Source: Venturia oleaginea (lineage: Eukaryota > Ascomycota > Dothideomycetes > Venturiales > Venturiaceae). From it: DNA of 64,000 bases. Positions within the stretch are counted from its first letter, which is position 1. Every line of letters begins with the position of its first letter. This document shows, piece by piece, positions 43,858 through 54,425 of this stretch. A program made the position numbers and the translations under genes. Where the stretch lies: NCBI GenBank assembly GCA_013176395.1, contig JABMLP010000006.1, positions 372,001 through 436,000 on the forward strand, given 5' to 3'. The notes under the pieces are model-generated. The model had not been told where the DNA came from, did no database searches, and saw only the letters and a list, made by a program, of their open reading frames with translations.

Positions 43858-46800
43858 TTACCCCCTTGCTCTCCCACGACGATTTCCACGTAGTTGTGGA
43901 CCATCATTCTGAGCGATACCACCGTATTGTGTTTCAAATCGATCTAAAGCCATTGTCTCAGCCACTGCATCCAATGGTTCCCATGTAGGCATAGCCCAAC
44001 CCTTCCATTGTACCAATGCTTGGCGTTGTCCGTGCTGGGTCCGCGCTGCGAGAATCTCTTCAACAAAGAACTCGTCTTCTCCGTCAACTACAATAGCTCC
44101 TGGTTCGGGACTGCGCTGAACCTGTGACGGTAATGGATCGTTATTGGCCGGTCTGGGTAGCGAGGTATGGAAGACGTTATGGATCCGTCTTGGGGTATCG
44201 AGACGGTATGAATGAGAGCTGATCACTTCTATGACGGTATATTTCCATGCACCCAATCAAACTTCTTCGTTGGCCTATCCGTTTTGATGTTCTTCAAGTT
44301 GAGCCAGACTTTGTCGCCTACTTTGTATTGATAGGCTGGTGAACGGTGCCGATTTGTTGAGTCCTCTTGTCGCTGCTGGGCCATTGCCATCGCTGCTTGT
44401 GCCATTTGTTGAGCTTCTCGTAGTCTAGTGACTAGGTTTTCAGCCTTTGCAACCGGGCTAACGTTATCCCGGGCTTGTCTGATAGGTTGTCGTATTTGAA
44501 TCGGTTCTATCTCCCACCCGTGGCTTAGGAAAAAGGGGCTGAATCCGGTTGATGCTGAAGGACGGTTGTTTACACATAGCTCTGCGGATGGTAAGAGGTC
44601 TATCCAGTTATCTTGGGCGTACGTCGCGAAGCATCGGATGTAGTGCTCCAGTTCTTGATTTTCTCGTTCTGTAGCACCATCGGTCTCTAGATGGTACGCG
44701 GTAGAGAGGCGTCGCTCCATACCTGTAAGCTCGCATACCCGTTTCCAGAAGGCGTTGACCCAATCTTGTCCTCGATCACTAGTAATCGCATTCGGTAGAC
44801 CGTGTGCCCGGTAGAACATTTTGACAAACCGGTTTGCTATTGCTTCGGCACCTCTTTCGTCGTCCGGTACGGCATTGTACATAACTCCTTTTCCAAGCCT
44901 GTCGGTAATAATTTCAAGGGTAGTACATTCTTGGCTTTCTGGCAGGTCTGTAATGAAGTCGATAGAGATCTCGCTCCAGATTCGGTCCGGGATAGGTAAG
45001 GGCTTAAGCAGACCCCATCGTCGTTGTCTCCAGACTTTTGCACTGCCACAGATGTCGCAATTCTTGATGAACTGTCGCACCTCTTTGGACTGATCCGGCC
45101 AGAAAAAGCGCCGTGCTAGTAAAGCGAAGGTTGCGCCGCGTCCCGGGTGTCCTGCAATTGCTGAGTCGTGTACTTCCTGGATGAGCTTCGTCTTAAGTGG
45201 TTCGTGGTCGGGTATCCAAATCCTTTCGCGGTACCGTAACAATCCATCTTCGAGGTCGCATTCAGAAATTGAAACCTGGACCTTCAATTCTGGGGAGAAT
45301 CGTCCTTTCCTTTGTGCAACTTCCGAGCGGAGGCTGCTAAACGTTCGGTCGGCTTGAACAGCTTGCAGCCATAATGCTCGTAACTCCTCATTCTCGAAGG
45401 GGTTCGTATTGCCCTCTTCGACCCCCTCATCGACCGTGTTTTCTCCTCCTATATCTTGCGTATCACTCTCGACTCTAGCTTCTTCAGAATTCTCCTCTTC
45501 GGTTTCGTTTTTCTCTTTGTATCTGTGTCCCTCACTTTCTACTATCTCGTTCTCCTCTGTCATTTGTCTTACACGCACCGGTTTTGCCCAGAGCTTTGGA
45601 GGGAGGAGGACTTGTATCCTCTCCTTGATTCGATCGTCTTGAGTGCCGCTGGGCATATCTTGGTCTCTACGCGAGAGTGTATCGGGTACGACTGCTTGCG
45701 AGCCCGGGCGATAGTTAAAGGTAAAATTGTGTTGAGATAGCAGTTCCATCCATCGTATCTGTCTTTCATTCAACTTCTTTGTTGTCATGAAAGGTTCCAA
45801 GTTCTTGTGATCCGTTAGAACTTTGAATGGACCGCTAAGGCTCCTAAGCTCCGCGTCCCACTCCTGGATACAACGTACTACTGCGAGTAGTTCTTTATCG
45901 TGTATGTCGTAGTTGCATTCCGCGGGTAGGTTCTTTCTTGAGAATTAAGCGACTGGTCGAGCATTTCCTTCATCGTCGATCTGTGATAGAGCCCCTCCGA
46001 CTGCCCAATTGGAGGCATCAGGCTCAACAATTGTATCTCGATCTGGGTCGAAGTGGAGTAACACCGGGTCGGAGATAAAACGGTCCTTGAGCGTTTGAAA
46101 CGCGTTTTGACAGTCCTTGCTCCATTCAAAATTGCATCCCTTCCTTGTCAGCCGGGTGTGGGGGATAGCTAATGTCGAGTAGTCCTTGATGAAACGCCGG
46201 TAATAATTGGCAAACCCAAGGAAGCCTCTCACACCTTTCACAGTGGTCGGTGGTGCCCATTCGGAGATCGCTCGAACTTTTTCTGGATCCATACTAATAC
46301 CCTTGCCTACTTCCACAATGTAGCCAAGGTGTTTGACCTTTTTAGCTTCAAAATCGCATTTCGTGATGTCCAAGGTCAATCCGGCTTCACCTAGGGAATG
46401 AAGAACCTGTGCTACTTTTCGCCAACGATCTTCTAAAGTTCCGCTTGAAAACACTAGGACATCGTCCATGTAAGCGGTACAGAAGTCGTCCAGGTAGGAC
46501 CTCAAGACCCAGTTGATGTATCGCTGAAACGTCGCAGGTGCTCCCATAAGGCCGAAAGGAGTAACTAGCCACTCAAACAACCCGTACCGTGTACGGAAAG
46601 CCGTTTTCTATTCTTCGCCCTTTGCGACTCGAATCTTGTGAAAAGCCGCGCTCACATCGAGTTTGGTTAGCCATCTTGCCGAATAGATCGCGTTCAGGGT
46701 CTCTCGTATCAGGGGTAGCGGATACCTGTCTTTCTTCGTAATCGCGTTAAGTCCCCGGTAATCGACGCAAAATTGAAGCCCTCCTCCAGGCTTGCGTGCG

Positions 46801-47786
46801 AAAAGTACCGGAGCGCCAGCGGGACTCTTGCTAACCCTGATCCATCCTTTATCAAGATGATCCATGAGAGTTTTTCTTAGGACTAGCAATTCGTCTCGTG
46901 ACATGCTGTACAACGGTCCCCATGGTACTTCTTTCTCTCTACCATTTCCATCCTTTTCCAATGGAATCTCGTGGTCGATACCCGGTCGGTGCGAAGGCTG
47001 GGAGCTAGCCTTTTTGGGGTCAAACACGTCGAGGTAGCGGAAGTAGTGTTCAGGTAAGTAGTCTTTCGGATTGACTACCGGCTTTACCTGAAGTGCTTTC
47101 TCGATATCTCGTAAGGACGCTGCGAATACTTTTATCGACATGTCGTGCTTGTCTAGTCTCTTGATTCTTCTGACTAAAGCAGTGTATGATGCTGCGCTTA
47201 CTGGCCGCGCCTTTTCAGCCTGCAAGGTAGATTCGTTCTCCGGAAGTGAGCCCATCGAGGAACCATCAGGGAATTCGAGGACCCGCCGTTTTTCATTCAA
47301 CGTGACATTTTCTTCTGCCAGCCATGGGACGCCTAGCATAAGGTCGTGCTCCTGCCCAGGAACAACGTACATGAATGCTCGGGTCCGACGGTGACCTCCG
47401 ATATCGAGTGTTGCTGTTGCGACCTTCCTAATAACTCCAACGGGTCCCTCCAATACACCTTAGAGATGTCGGGGACTAATGTCTATCGTTGGGAGTCTTA
47501 GTTTTGTGGCCATTCGTTCTGAGATCTGCGCGTATCCAGAGCAACCATTGTCTATAAGAGTGCGTACAAAGTGTTCATCTTTCAGTAGTGCATCAACAAG
47601 GAAGAGTGGTCTTTCCATTTTTGATTTGAATTGCTTCCATTCTGAGGAGAGTTGAGATGGTCGTATCTTCGCTAGCCGCGCTCGCTTTGGTTTTGTTGCC
47701 GTTTGTAGACTTATTGGTCTTGGTAACTCCCGGTTTCTTCGCAGGGAGCATCTTGCAGTCCTTGACCATATGCCCGTCCTTTCCAC
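43858..47786 (-). pseudogene. Gypsy-2 pol: protease, RT, RNase H, integrase, chromodomain
   Basis: The protease region has LIDNGCSGYAQ, where Asn replaces the usual Ser or Thr. The RT has FCVDYRGLNAITKKDRYP, KLDVSAAFHKIR and YMDDVLVFSSG. RNase H and the integrase HHCC finger (HPGRGATFALL ... CDICGSAK) follow. The core has SIDFITDLPESQ and TSDRGQDWVNAFW, and the chromodomain reads VEEILAARTQHGQRQALVQW. One frame is interrupted by TAA at 47460 (CAA>TAA), TAG at 46608 (probably TGG>TAG) and TAA at 45945. A one-base shift at about 44245 separates the chromodomain. Restriction to three stops and one shift suggests moderate age. Confidence 0.92.
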
Positions 47787-48729
47787 AACGTAAGCATGCC
47801 CCCGATTCGCGCCGTTATTGAATTTCTTCTTGGGATACCCATTTTTCTCGGTTTGACTTTGTAGGTTCCCAATCCATTTTCTCTTGAAAGTTGGGCTTCG
47901 TTCCTATCTCGGGCCGGTCTACTATTTGAGCGAAGGTACCTGGGGTCGATTTCAAGGCTTGTAGTTTCGCGTCAATGTCGAGTAGGCCTTGCCGGTATTT
48001 CAAAAAACTCGTGGTATCCAGTGATGCCGTGACGAGTAGTTCGCGAAAGCCTTTGAATAGGGTTAGGTTCAGGGTATTGATCTGGACACAGTCGCCCCAT
48101 GTGCTGCCTCCCGCCCTTGCTAGCAATTCGTCAAATTTCGGCATAAAGCTACTCAATGACTGCCGTGGTCCTTGTCTTATAGAGTTGAGCTGAGCCAGTG
48201 CATTCTGCTGTTCGTTGGGATCCCCGAAGACTGATTCGGCGTATTCAAGGAAGTTTCCGGGGGTCTGATTGCTCTCCGAGGCCGACGCGACCCAGGCTCG
48301 TATTCTGTTCTGGGCCGTATTTTCCATGCTCGTGTATAGATAATTGAAGCAGTCCACTGGGGTCCCGATCGCTTCTCCATCCGTACGAACCTTCATTATC
48401 GCTTGCATTTTCCATCCTGCCCATGTCGATCGTATTCCGCTGTATTTCGAAAGGTGAGGAAAACTGTGTCGGGGTCGTTCCGATCGAGGTACCACGGATA
48501 TAACACTTGGTATTGACGTAGCAAGACTCTGCGTAGCCCGGACTTGAGATACCACTTCCTGGTTCTGTCGTTCCAAGGCTTCGTTCCTTGCCCGGAGCAC
48601 CTGAATCATCATAATCAGCGACTCCATTGTGGGCTGTCGTTGCTGCTGTGGATCGACTTCCATAGCTGGGTATTCGTTTCGTATGCAACGATAACGCTCA
48701 AACCTCCTCTTACTTAGGAAGCAAAGCAC
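47690..48729 (-). pseudogene. Gypsy-2 gag with CCHC knuckle behind one stop
   Basis: An open frame of 304 codons from 48729 to the TAA at 47815, containing a retrotransposon gag capsid region (FPHLSKYSGIRSTWAGWK ... LNSIRQGPRQSLSSFMPKF). After the stop the same frame continues with CLRCGKDGHMVKDC, the nucleocapsid knuckle, so the TAA is probably CAA>TAA. A frame change then leads into protease. Confidence 0.88.
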
Positions 48730-48829
48730 GCGTACTCATCCGCGACTAATCCCAGGTTGAAGAGTCGTAACAAGTCCTCGCCGATACTAGCGCGGTCCAG
48801 CTTGTTCGACAAAGAGAGAGAGAGAGAGA

Positions 48830-48967
48830 GATTGATTGGTTGATTGATTTTATCCTACTCGGTTGCAGCCGCTTAATAGGAGGACTTCATCAGACGCCGA
48901 CACGTGATAAATTATATAATCCACCGCGCCCCACTTCGCCCCGTTCACTGAAACAAGACCAGCTGTC
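48830..48967 (-). mobile_element. Very short 5'-truncated LINE copy (3' end only)
   Basis: On the minus strand it matches the 3' end of the LINE at 51486-52427: CAGCTGGTCTTGTTT, TATCACGTGTCGG, GTCTGATGAAGTCC and AAGCGGCTGCAACCGAGTAG, ending in a (TCAA)n-type tail next to a (GA)n tract. About 140 bp only, no coding. It sits where the 5' end of Gypsy-2 should be. Confidence 0.85.
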
Positions 48968-49788
48968 CCCTGCTTGGGTGTGATACTCCGGATATGCCCG
49001 TAGACGAGGCTGTCTGGTAGCTGCCGTATTGTATGACGCCGATCGTGCTATAGACCTGCCGTCTTATAGTCGGAGCCTATCTGCTGCTAGTCGCTCTCCC
49101 TGCTTGCTATATCGCGCTCCTACTCTTGCCAATGCCATAACTGGGACGCAACAGTCTGGGGAGAGGCTCAAGGCTACGTCTGCTAGCTTACAGGGAGGGG
49201 ATTTGCCGCCAATAGGCTCCTTCTATGCGTCCTTACTACTTACTGTGTCGCGCACCTACTCTTGCCAATGCCATAACTGGGGGGCAACAGTTTGGGGAGA
49301 GGCGAGAGGCTCAAGGCTCTGGGCAACAGCTTGTAGCAGGACGGTTTGCCAAGACGTTGGGAGAGGTTGTCTAGTCGTTGCAGTGGTGTGTGGTGCCGAT
49401 TGTTGCACACCGGGCGTCTGGTGTTTGAGTTGTGTTGAAGGTATTGCCGTTCTAGCGGTGACTCGTCGACTCGGGGCGTTGCAGTGTCCTCTGGGGTGAT
49501 GGACTAGCCGGGAGATAGTGACTATATGGTTGCTGTTGTCTTTGGTGGACGCATCGTTCGTGTAGCTTGCTCATGTATTCGTGTGCTTGCTCTGCCGTGG
49601 CCGCGACGGCGACTCTAGAGGTATCTCATCGACGCTGAGGGACGCGCGATGGCCTCTAGAGGCCGGAGCGGCCACTGTCAGAGGTGTTTTGATGATCTTT
49701 AGATGATACCTCTGTAAATTCCAAAAATTGAGTTCTCGCTATGTGTGCTGTTTTAGAGAGAGAGAGAGAGAGAGAGAGCTAGATTGTG
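48968..49788. other. Unassigned GC-rich stretch with a 65-bp direct repeat
   Basis: Copies at 49113-49175 and 49249-49318 share CCTACTCTTGCCAATGCCAT followed by AACTGGG, CAACAGT and GAGGCTCAAGGCT. An (AG)n tract lies at about 49754-49778, before Fot-E. The style recalls the untranslated part of a LINE, but no link can be shown. No gene recognised. Confidence 0.5.
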
Positions 49789-50915
49789 ACGTAATTCACT
49801 AGCGAGCGGGCCACACCACCGAGCGGGCCACCGAATCGATCATCTCATCTTTGCAAGCTTACACCACCACAACGCCTTTATTAATCAAGACTATCTATTA
49901 TACAGAAGATTATCGATATTTAGGGCAATCGCTCGCAGCATGGTCAAAGCCCTTACATACAAAACAACTAGGTAAACCAAAGCAATTCCCTTGACTTGCA
50001 CTACTTGATGACGAGGCTGTTGCAACAACTGTTTGCTGTATAGGAGCAACACTTGCCTGTATAGGCTGCTGTACAGTATTCTCCATCAGGCCTTGTGCCT
50101 CTGCAACTGTAAGTGTTATTTTCTTTGAGATCTGCTTTTTTTTGACTGCTCTCTTCCTCTTTTGCCTCTCATTCGCTGCTCTCAATTTCTCATTCTCATC
50201 TGCCAACAGTCGCTTCAATTGCTGTAACCCACTCCCGATCGCCTGGCTGTAATTGAGGTGGCTTGCCCCGTCGATCTGAGGTAGTAAGGACGCGTGAGGT
50301 GCTTGCAATACCCATTGCAAAGCCAGTCTCATCGAAGTTATAGATATCCTCCTCTTGAATGCCGTATTTCTGAATTGTATTACTCACAAGCCGAAACCAG
50401 GCTCCGATAAGCTCTGGATCTTCGCATTGAGCACGCTGATAATCGTACTTGCGATTGAATCTCGATTGCAGGGTAGGCTGTCGCTTGATGAACCTGGCAG
50501 ACCAGTTGATACCGATTGAGGCTGAGGGACCGACGCGTTGTTGAAGCAGTAATTTCGCCGCATTCTGTACTGCACAGACTCGAGCAGGATAGCCTCGATT
50601 ATCCATTGAGATAATCCAGTGAGTTAAGACTTCTTCCTCTGTGGGAGTAAGTTTGTGGCTGTTTGCGCGCGTTGCGACGCGTGCAACGCGTCCAGAGAGG
50701 CGATATTTGAGGGTACTGTATGGTACATTATAAGCTAATGCAGCTTGGCAAATAGTTGTGATTTGGCCTTTTTGATAGGCTTGAAGAGCAAGAAGTAATC
50801 GGCCTTCTTGCTGGGCTTTAGAAGGCATGAGGTGGTGGTGTAGAGGCTTGCAAAGATGAAATGATCGATTCGGTAGCCCGCTCGGTGGTGTGGCCCGCTC
50901 GCTAGTGAATTACGT
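49789..50915 (-). mobile_element. Internally deleted Fot/pogo element (Fot-E)
   Basis: The ends are inverted copies over about 68 bp with two mismatches (ACGTAATTCACTAGCGAGCG at the left). The right flank is TA; the left flank is TG. The 1127-bp length against about 1840 bp for complete relatives shows a loss of about 700 bp from the transposase. The orphan terminal repeat at 3329-3366 is from this family. Confidence 0.93.
49910..50828 (-). pseudogene. Fot-E transposase, catalytic centre deleted
   Basis: The N-terminal 210 residues (50828-50196) are open: HTH_psq, CENP-B-like domain, then YNFDETGFAMG and GDREWVTAIEAT. The next sequence is already the C-terminal region (LLADENEKLRAANERQKRKR), in another frame, ending in the knuckle CFVCKGFDHAASDC. 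The second and third catalytic Asp are lost. The intact DNA-binding half could still bind the TIRs. Confidence 0.9.
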
Positions 50916-50931
50916 TATAATAGCTTCCTTA

Positions 50932-51185
50932 TGTCACGGGCGGGTTCGGGTATCAGGAGGAAGGAGCAGCAGCAGGAACAGGTATCGTTCAACAGGCTAT
51001 ATACGAACTGGCAGGCAAACCGACAGGCAGGTTTAACGACAGGACGTAGCTCAAAGAACTACGAATTGGTTGAAGCCACGTAGGCTTTAAAACCTTTCCT
51101 CGGCAGAACTCCGGTTCTGCCTTGATCACGTGCCGTGGGGCCACCCTAACGGCGGGAAAGACTTGTCCGCGGTCGTACTGTGACA
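50932..51185 (-). repeat. Solo LTR, family S, copy 2, with TSD CCTTA
   Basis: 254 bp, TGTCACGGGCGGG ... GTACTGTGACA, flanked by CCTTA at 50927-50931 and 51186-51190. Nearly the same sequence as 21817-22071. No internal element sequence remains, so it is a recombination product. Confidence 0.92.
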
Positions 51186-51256
51186 CCTTAACTACGACTA
51201 CGCTTAGGTATAGCTTACCTCTAATTTATACCTAATAGCCCTACTACGAAAGCCTA

Positions 51257-51470
51257 TTGTTACAGATCACCTCAAGGCTGAAGAGCAGGAAAGACAGGAA
51301 CCGTAAAGAATGGTTGGATGACAAGAAGTTGTTGTTAGGACTGAGGATGGAGGGGAATCCTTCGGTCATACAAGATAAGCCTGGTGCGACGGAGTCAGTC
51401 CTAAAGGAGAATAGTACGTGTAGAAGTCACGTGATATTCCTACAGTTCCCACAGGTCTTAGTAGTGCCCA
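51257..51470 (+). repeat. Unclassified repeat R1, copy 1
   Basis: Matches, in reverse orientation, the flanks of Fot-F at 52905-53018 and 54052-54122 (shared blocks ATCACCTCAAGGCTGAAGAGC, AGAATGGTTGGATGA, GGTGCGACGGAGTCAGTCCT). This copy lacks Fot-F. R1 looks coding-like in places but no family is recognised. Confidence 0.75.
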
Positions 51471-51485
51471 CAGAACTCTCGTTTC

Positions 51486-52142
51486 CAACGGATCACACAA
51501 CTTCACGAGTACGGAGCTATCGTGAACATCCGATGGATCCCTGCCCACGAGGGAATTGACGGGAACGAGGCCGCTGACCAAGCCGCCAGGGAGGCCACTG
51601 GATGGAGAGAAGACGGAGAGAAAGGACCAAGAGCTGATATGCCACCGGAACTGTACCCGCTAAGAACGACAATCAAGACGTGGTGCTGGAAGGTAGTGAA
51701 TAAACAATGGTTGACTAGCTGGAAATCCGAGACAAAGGGGAAAGCCACGAGGAGATACACACCTAAGCCTACTAAAAGGGTGCTCCAACTCCATCAAGAC
51801 CGGAGCAAGCGAGAAAGTGCGATCCTCGTACAGATGAGAACTGAAAAGATAGGGCTCAAGGCCTTCCTCTTCAGCCGACGTGTCCAAGGTATCCCAGACT
51901 CTAGGTGTGACTGCCGTGAAGGGATGCAGACCGTAGCCCATATCATCCTGGAATGCCGCAAGTTCCGGGACATCCGGAGAGACGAGTTGGGCCGCTTCCC
52001 AGGACGAAACAACCTCCGGAATATCTTGACTACGCATAAGTTAGCCACAAAAGCTATCAGATTCATGGAACAGACGCGGGTCCTTGGGCATAGTGGGATC
52101 GAAAACGCGCAGACGACGCTGAGCATTGAGGGGAGACTGTAG
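51486..52142 (+). pseudogene. LINE ORF2 C-terminus: RNase H end and zinc finger
   Basis: The frame begins QLHEYGAIVNIRWIPAHEG and continues with IDGNEAADQAARE, the C-terminal RNase H motif with catalytic Asp. A linker follows, then a CCHC-type finger (CDCREGMQTVAHIILECRKF), which is the usual end of Tad/I-type ORF2. It stops at 52140-52142 with no internal lesion. No start codon of its own; a dead fragment by truncation. Confidence 0.88.
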
Positions 52143-52427
52143 GTAGACGGAAAGCGAATATGAGGCATTGCCTCCCGGAATCTAGATAGCACAGATGTAC
52201 TGGTAGAACAACCGATATTTACAAGAGCCATTGGGCATTTGGAAATAGTGGTTGAGGGAAAAGAGGGGGGATCGAGGGGATAGCTGGTCTTGTTTTGGTA
52301 AGCAGGGCGAAGTGGGACGTGGTAGATCATATCACGTGTCGGCTGTCTGATGAAGTCCCCCTAACCGGGCATAGCTGCGTGATTAAGCGGCTGCAACCGA
52401 GTAGGATAAATCAATCAATCAATCAAT
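51486..52427 (+). mobile_element. 5'-truncated LINE with 15-bp TSD
   Basis: The target duplication CAGAACTCTCGTTTC lies at 51471-51485 and 52428-52442. The element ends with GGATAAATCAATCAATCAAT, a (TCAA)n tail instead of poly(A). It starts inside ORF2, as expected from incomplete reverse transcription. Length 942 bp. It inserted into repeat R1. Confidence 0.94.
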
Positions 52428-52442
52428 CAGAACTCTCGTTTC

Positions 52443-52892
52443 TCAACACAGTTGATTATGTCAAGACCTTCTTGACACCTGTGTCCTCTTGTTCTGATTC
52501 GCGGGTTTGGGGTAAGGGCAATATCAGTCTGGAAGTACTTACCTTAAGTATATTCCCTTGCTCAGGTTCTTTGGAGGCTCACTAGATCCTAGCCGTCCGA
52601 TGTATCTCCCAATTCAATTGTCGTCTAACTGATTTGATCCTCAGATCAATCCTGAACGCTTGTCGGTCAGTATGAAGGTTGGGGGTGGGCTTGCTTCGTA
52701 TGCATATGACTTGTGCTTGATTGTATCTAAGTAAAAGTCGTTACTGTAGTAGGTTGAAGAAGCTCCTATGTGAGAAACATAACATGAGATAACCACGAAG
52801 AGAGAAAGGAAAGTCCGTCCAACGTCATTCCTATATACCCTTCTGGTTCTGGGTGCCAAGGTGTATTCCCACACCTCTTGGCCTTTTCCCAC
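52443..52892. other. Spacer between LINE and repeat R1 copy 2; no gene seen
   Basis: Continues the target sequence of the LINE (TCTCAACACAG...). No domain-bearing frame on either strand. Confidence 0.5.
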
Positions 52893-53020
52893 ACTTCCCA
52901 CACCTATAAGCCTTGCCAAGACCTGTGGGAACTGTGGGAATATCACGTGACTCCTGCACATACTATTCTCCTTTAGGACTGACTCCGTCGCACCAGTCTC
53001 ATCCTGTGTGCTCGAAGGCC

Positions 53021-54050
53021 ACGTCACCGAGCCGGCCACTTTTCCTTGGCACAGCCCTTATCCTCTTCAACACGCAATGTCTCAACAACGCAACGCGATA
53101 GCCGTTCAAGAAGAAGGCAGAATTGATCTCGCTCTTCAGGCCTATACCTCTGGCCAATTTCAAAGCCTACGGCGCGCTGCTGCAGCCTTCAACATCAAAC
53201 AACAAAGGGCCTCTGATCACCTCATTCATCTCATATCCTCCAGCCGCTTGATGTTGTCTGCTTCTCGCCGTTGAAGTGCAAGTACTCTCAACGAGTTCGA
53301 GACTTGGCACGCCGACGCGTCTACCATATCAACAAAGAAGGCTTCCTCCCGGCCTTCAAAGACGCGTTTTTCGACGTGTTTACAGAAGAGAACTGTCGAA
53401 AGGCTTTTGAGATGGTAGGGCTAGTCCCTACTAATGCGGAGGTGGTATTGGATCGCCTTGAAGTACGGCTACGTACCCCACCAGCACCCCCACCGCAAGA
53501 GACGCCGTGGCAGTCGAAGACTCCAAGCAATACTCAAGAATTTGGATCTCAATCAAAGCTTGTACGCGAATCTTTCACTCGGTCACCAGTTACTGCGCAG
53601 ACTGGCTTCTCTCAGCTTGTCAAGGGCGCCGAATTGATGCTGCACCAGAACGCTCTACTTATTGCACGAAACCACGAGCTTGAAGAGCAATTGGCAGTAA
53701 TGACGAAGCGAAAATGGCGCAAAAGGAAGTGGATCCAGCAAGGTGGTACTATAGAGTACGGGACTGCAGCAGCGCAGGTAGCTGCTGAGGCGTCTGTAGC
53801 GCCTCAGAAATCAAAGAAGGCTCGTGGTAGTGGTGATCAAGAAACAGCCCGGCCAGCTTTACAGCGCTGTGGGAACTGCGGAGCGACTGGGCACATTGCG
53901 CAAACGTGTAAAAAGGATATTGAGATATCTTCTGAATCAGGTAGCAGCACGACAGACTTGGAATCTATTGTTGATAGCGATAAAATTGAAGAGGCGTAAT
54001 ATGAGTTGGTCGTGCCAAGGAAAAGTGGCCGGCTCGGTGGTGGAATACGT
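53021..54050 (+). mobile_element. Internally deleted Fot/pogo element (Fot-F)
   Basis: Inverted ends share CACCGAGCCGGCCACTTTTC and then CTTGGCAC. The left arm lacks about 9 bp near the tip. ACGT marks both tips as in Fot-B, C and E. No TA lies beside either tip, so the borders may have been trimmed. About 1030 bp long. Confidence 0.82.
53078..53999 (+). pseudogene. Fot-F transposase remnant: N-terminus and C-terminus only
   Basis: MSQQRNAIAVQEEGRIDLAL opens an HTH_psq segment of about 50 residues. The frame then breaks near 53200-53270 and resumes after the catalytic region. The C-terminal 240 residues are open (INKEGFLPAFKDAFF, then a Pro-rich linker and basic KRKWRKRKW) and end with the knuckle CGNCGATGHIAQTC. 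The whole DDE domain is missing, so it is a non-autonomous copy. Confidence 0.85.
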
Positions 54051-54425
54051 GAACTTCTTATCATCCAACCATTCTTTGCGAGTCTTGCCTTCCTGCTCTT
54101 CAGCCTTGAGGTGATCTGTAACACCTTCCCCAACGTAGCTAATTTATAGAATAATATAGGAGAGCAAATTCACACCGCCAAGACTGGCGCGCCTCAGGCA
54201 CTTGTCTGAGAAATCTCCATGCTGAATTCTACTGCGAAAAATCATCCTCATGCTGATTTCTAGCGCGGAACATTGAGTCCCTGCTTCCGTCTAGTGTTTA
54301 CAAACATTCGATCTCCGCGTCGACTCTACATGACATTTCCATCCCAACATGATGTTTGCTCCAACGCACGATTAATGTCTAATCCCTATACATGAGACCA
54401 CATTGGCAACATCCTCTACCTTAAG

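Larger units (their letters stand above)
43627..48800 (-). mobile_element. Ty3/gypsy chromovirus on the minus strand, 5' LTR missing (Gypsy-2)
   Basis: Minus-strand order: gag with CCHC knuckle, protease, RT, RNase H, integrase, chromodomain, polypurine tract, LTR (43627-43857). The 5' end near 48800 runs into a (GA)n tract and a LINE tail, and no 5' LTR is found beyond it. The pol frame is interrupted by only a few stops and shifts, so it is less decayed than Gypsy-1. The LTR (TGTGACGGGTTAAG...) belongs to a different family. Confidence 0.92.
52893..54124 (-). repeat. Unclassified repeat R1, copy 2, inverted, holding Fot-F
   Basis: The minus strand reads the same blocks as 51257-51470, but with Fot-F (53021-54050) in place of about 28 bp. 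With copy 1 it forms a large inverted repeat around the LINE and the 450-bp spacer. Confidence 0.7.
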
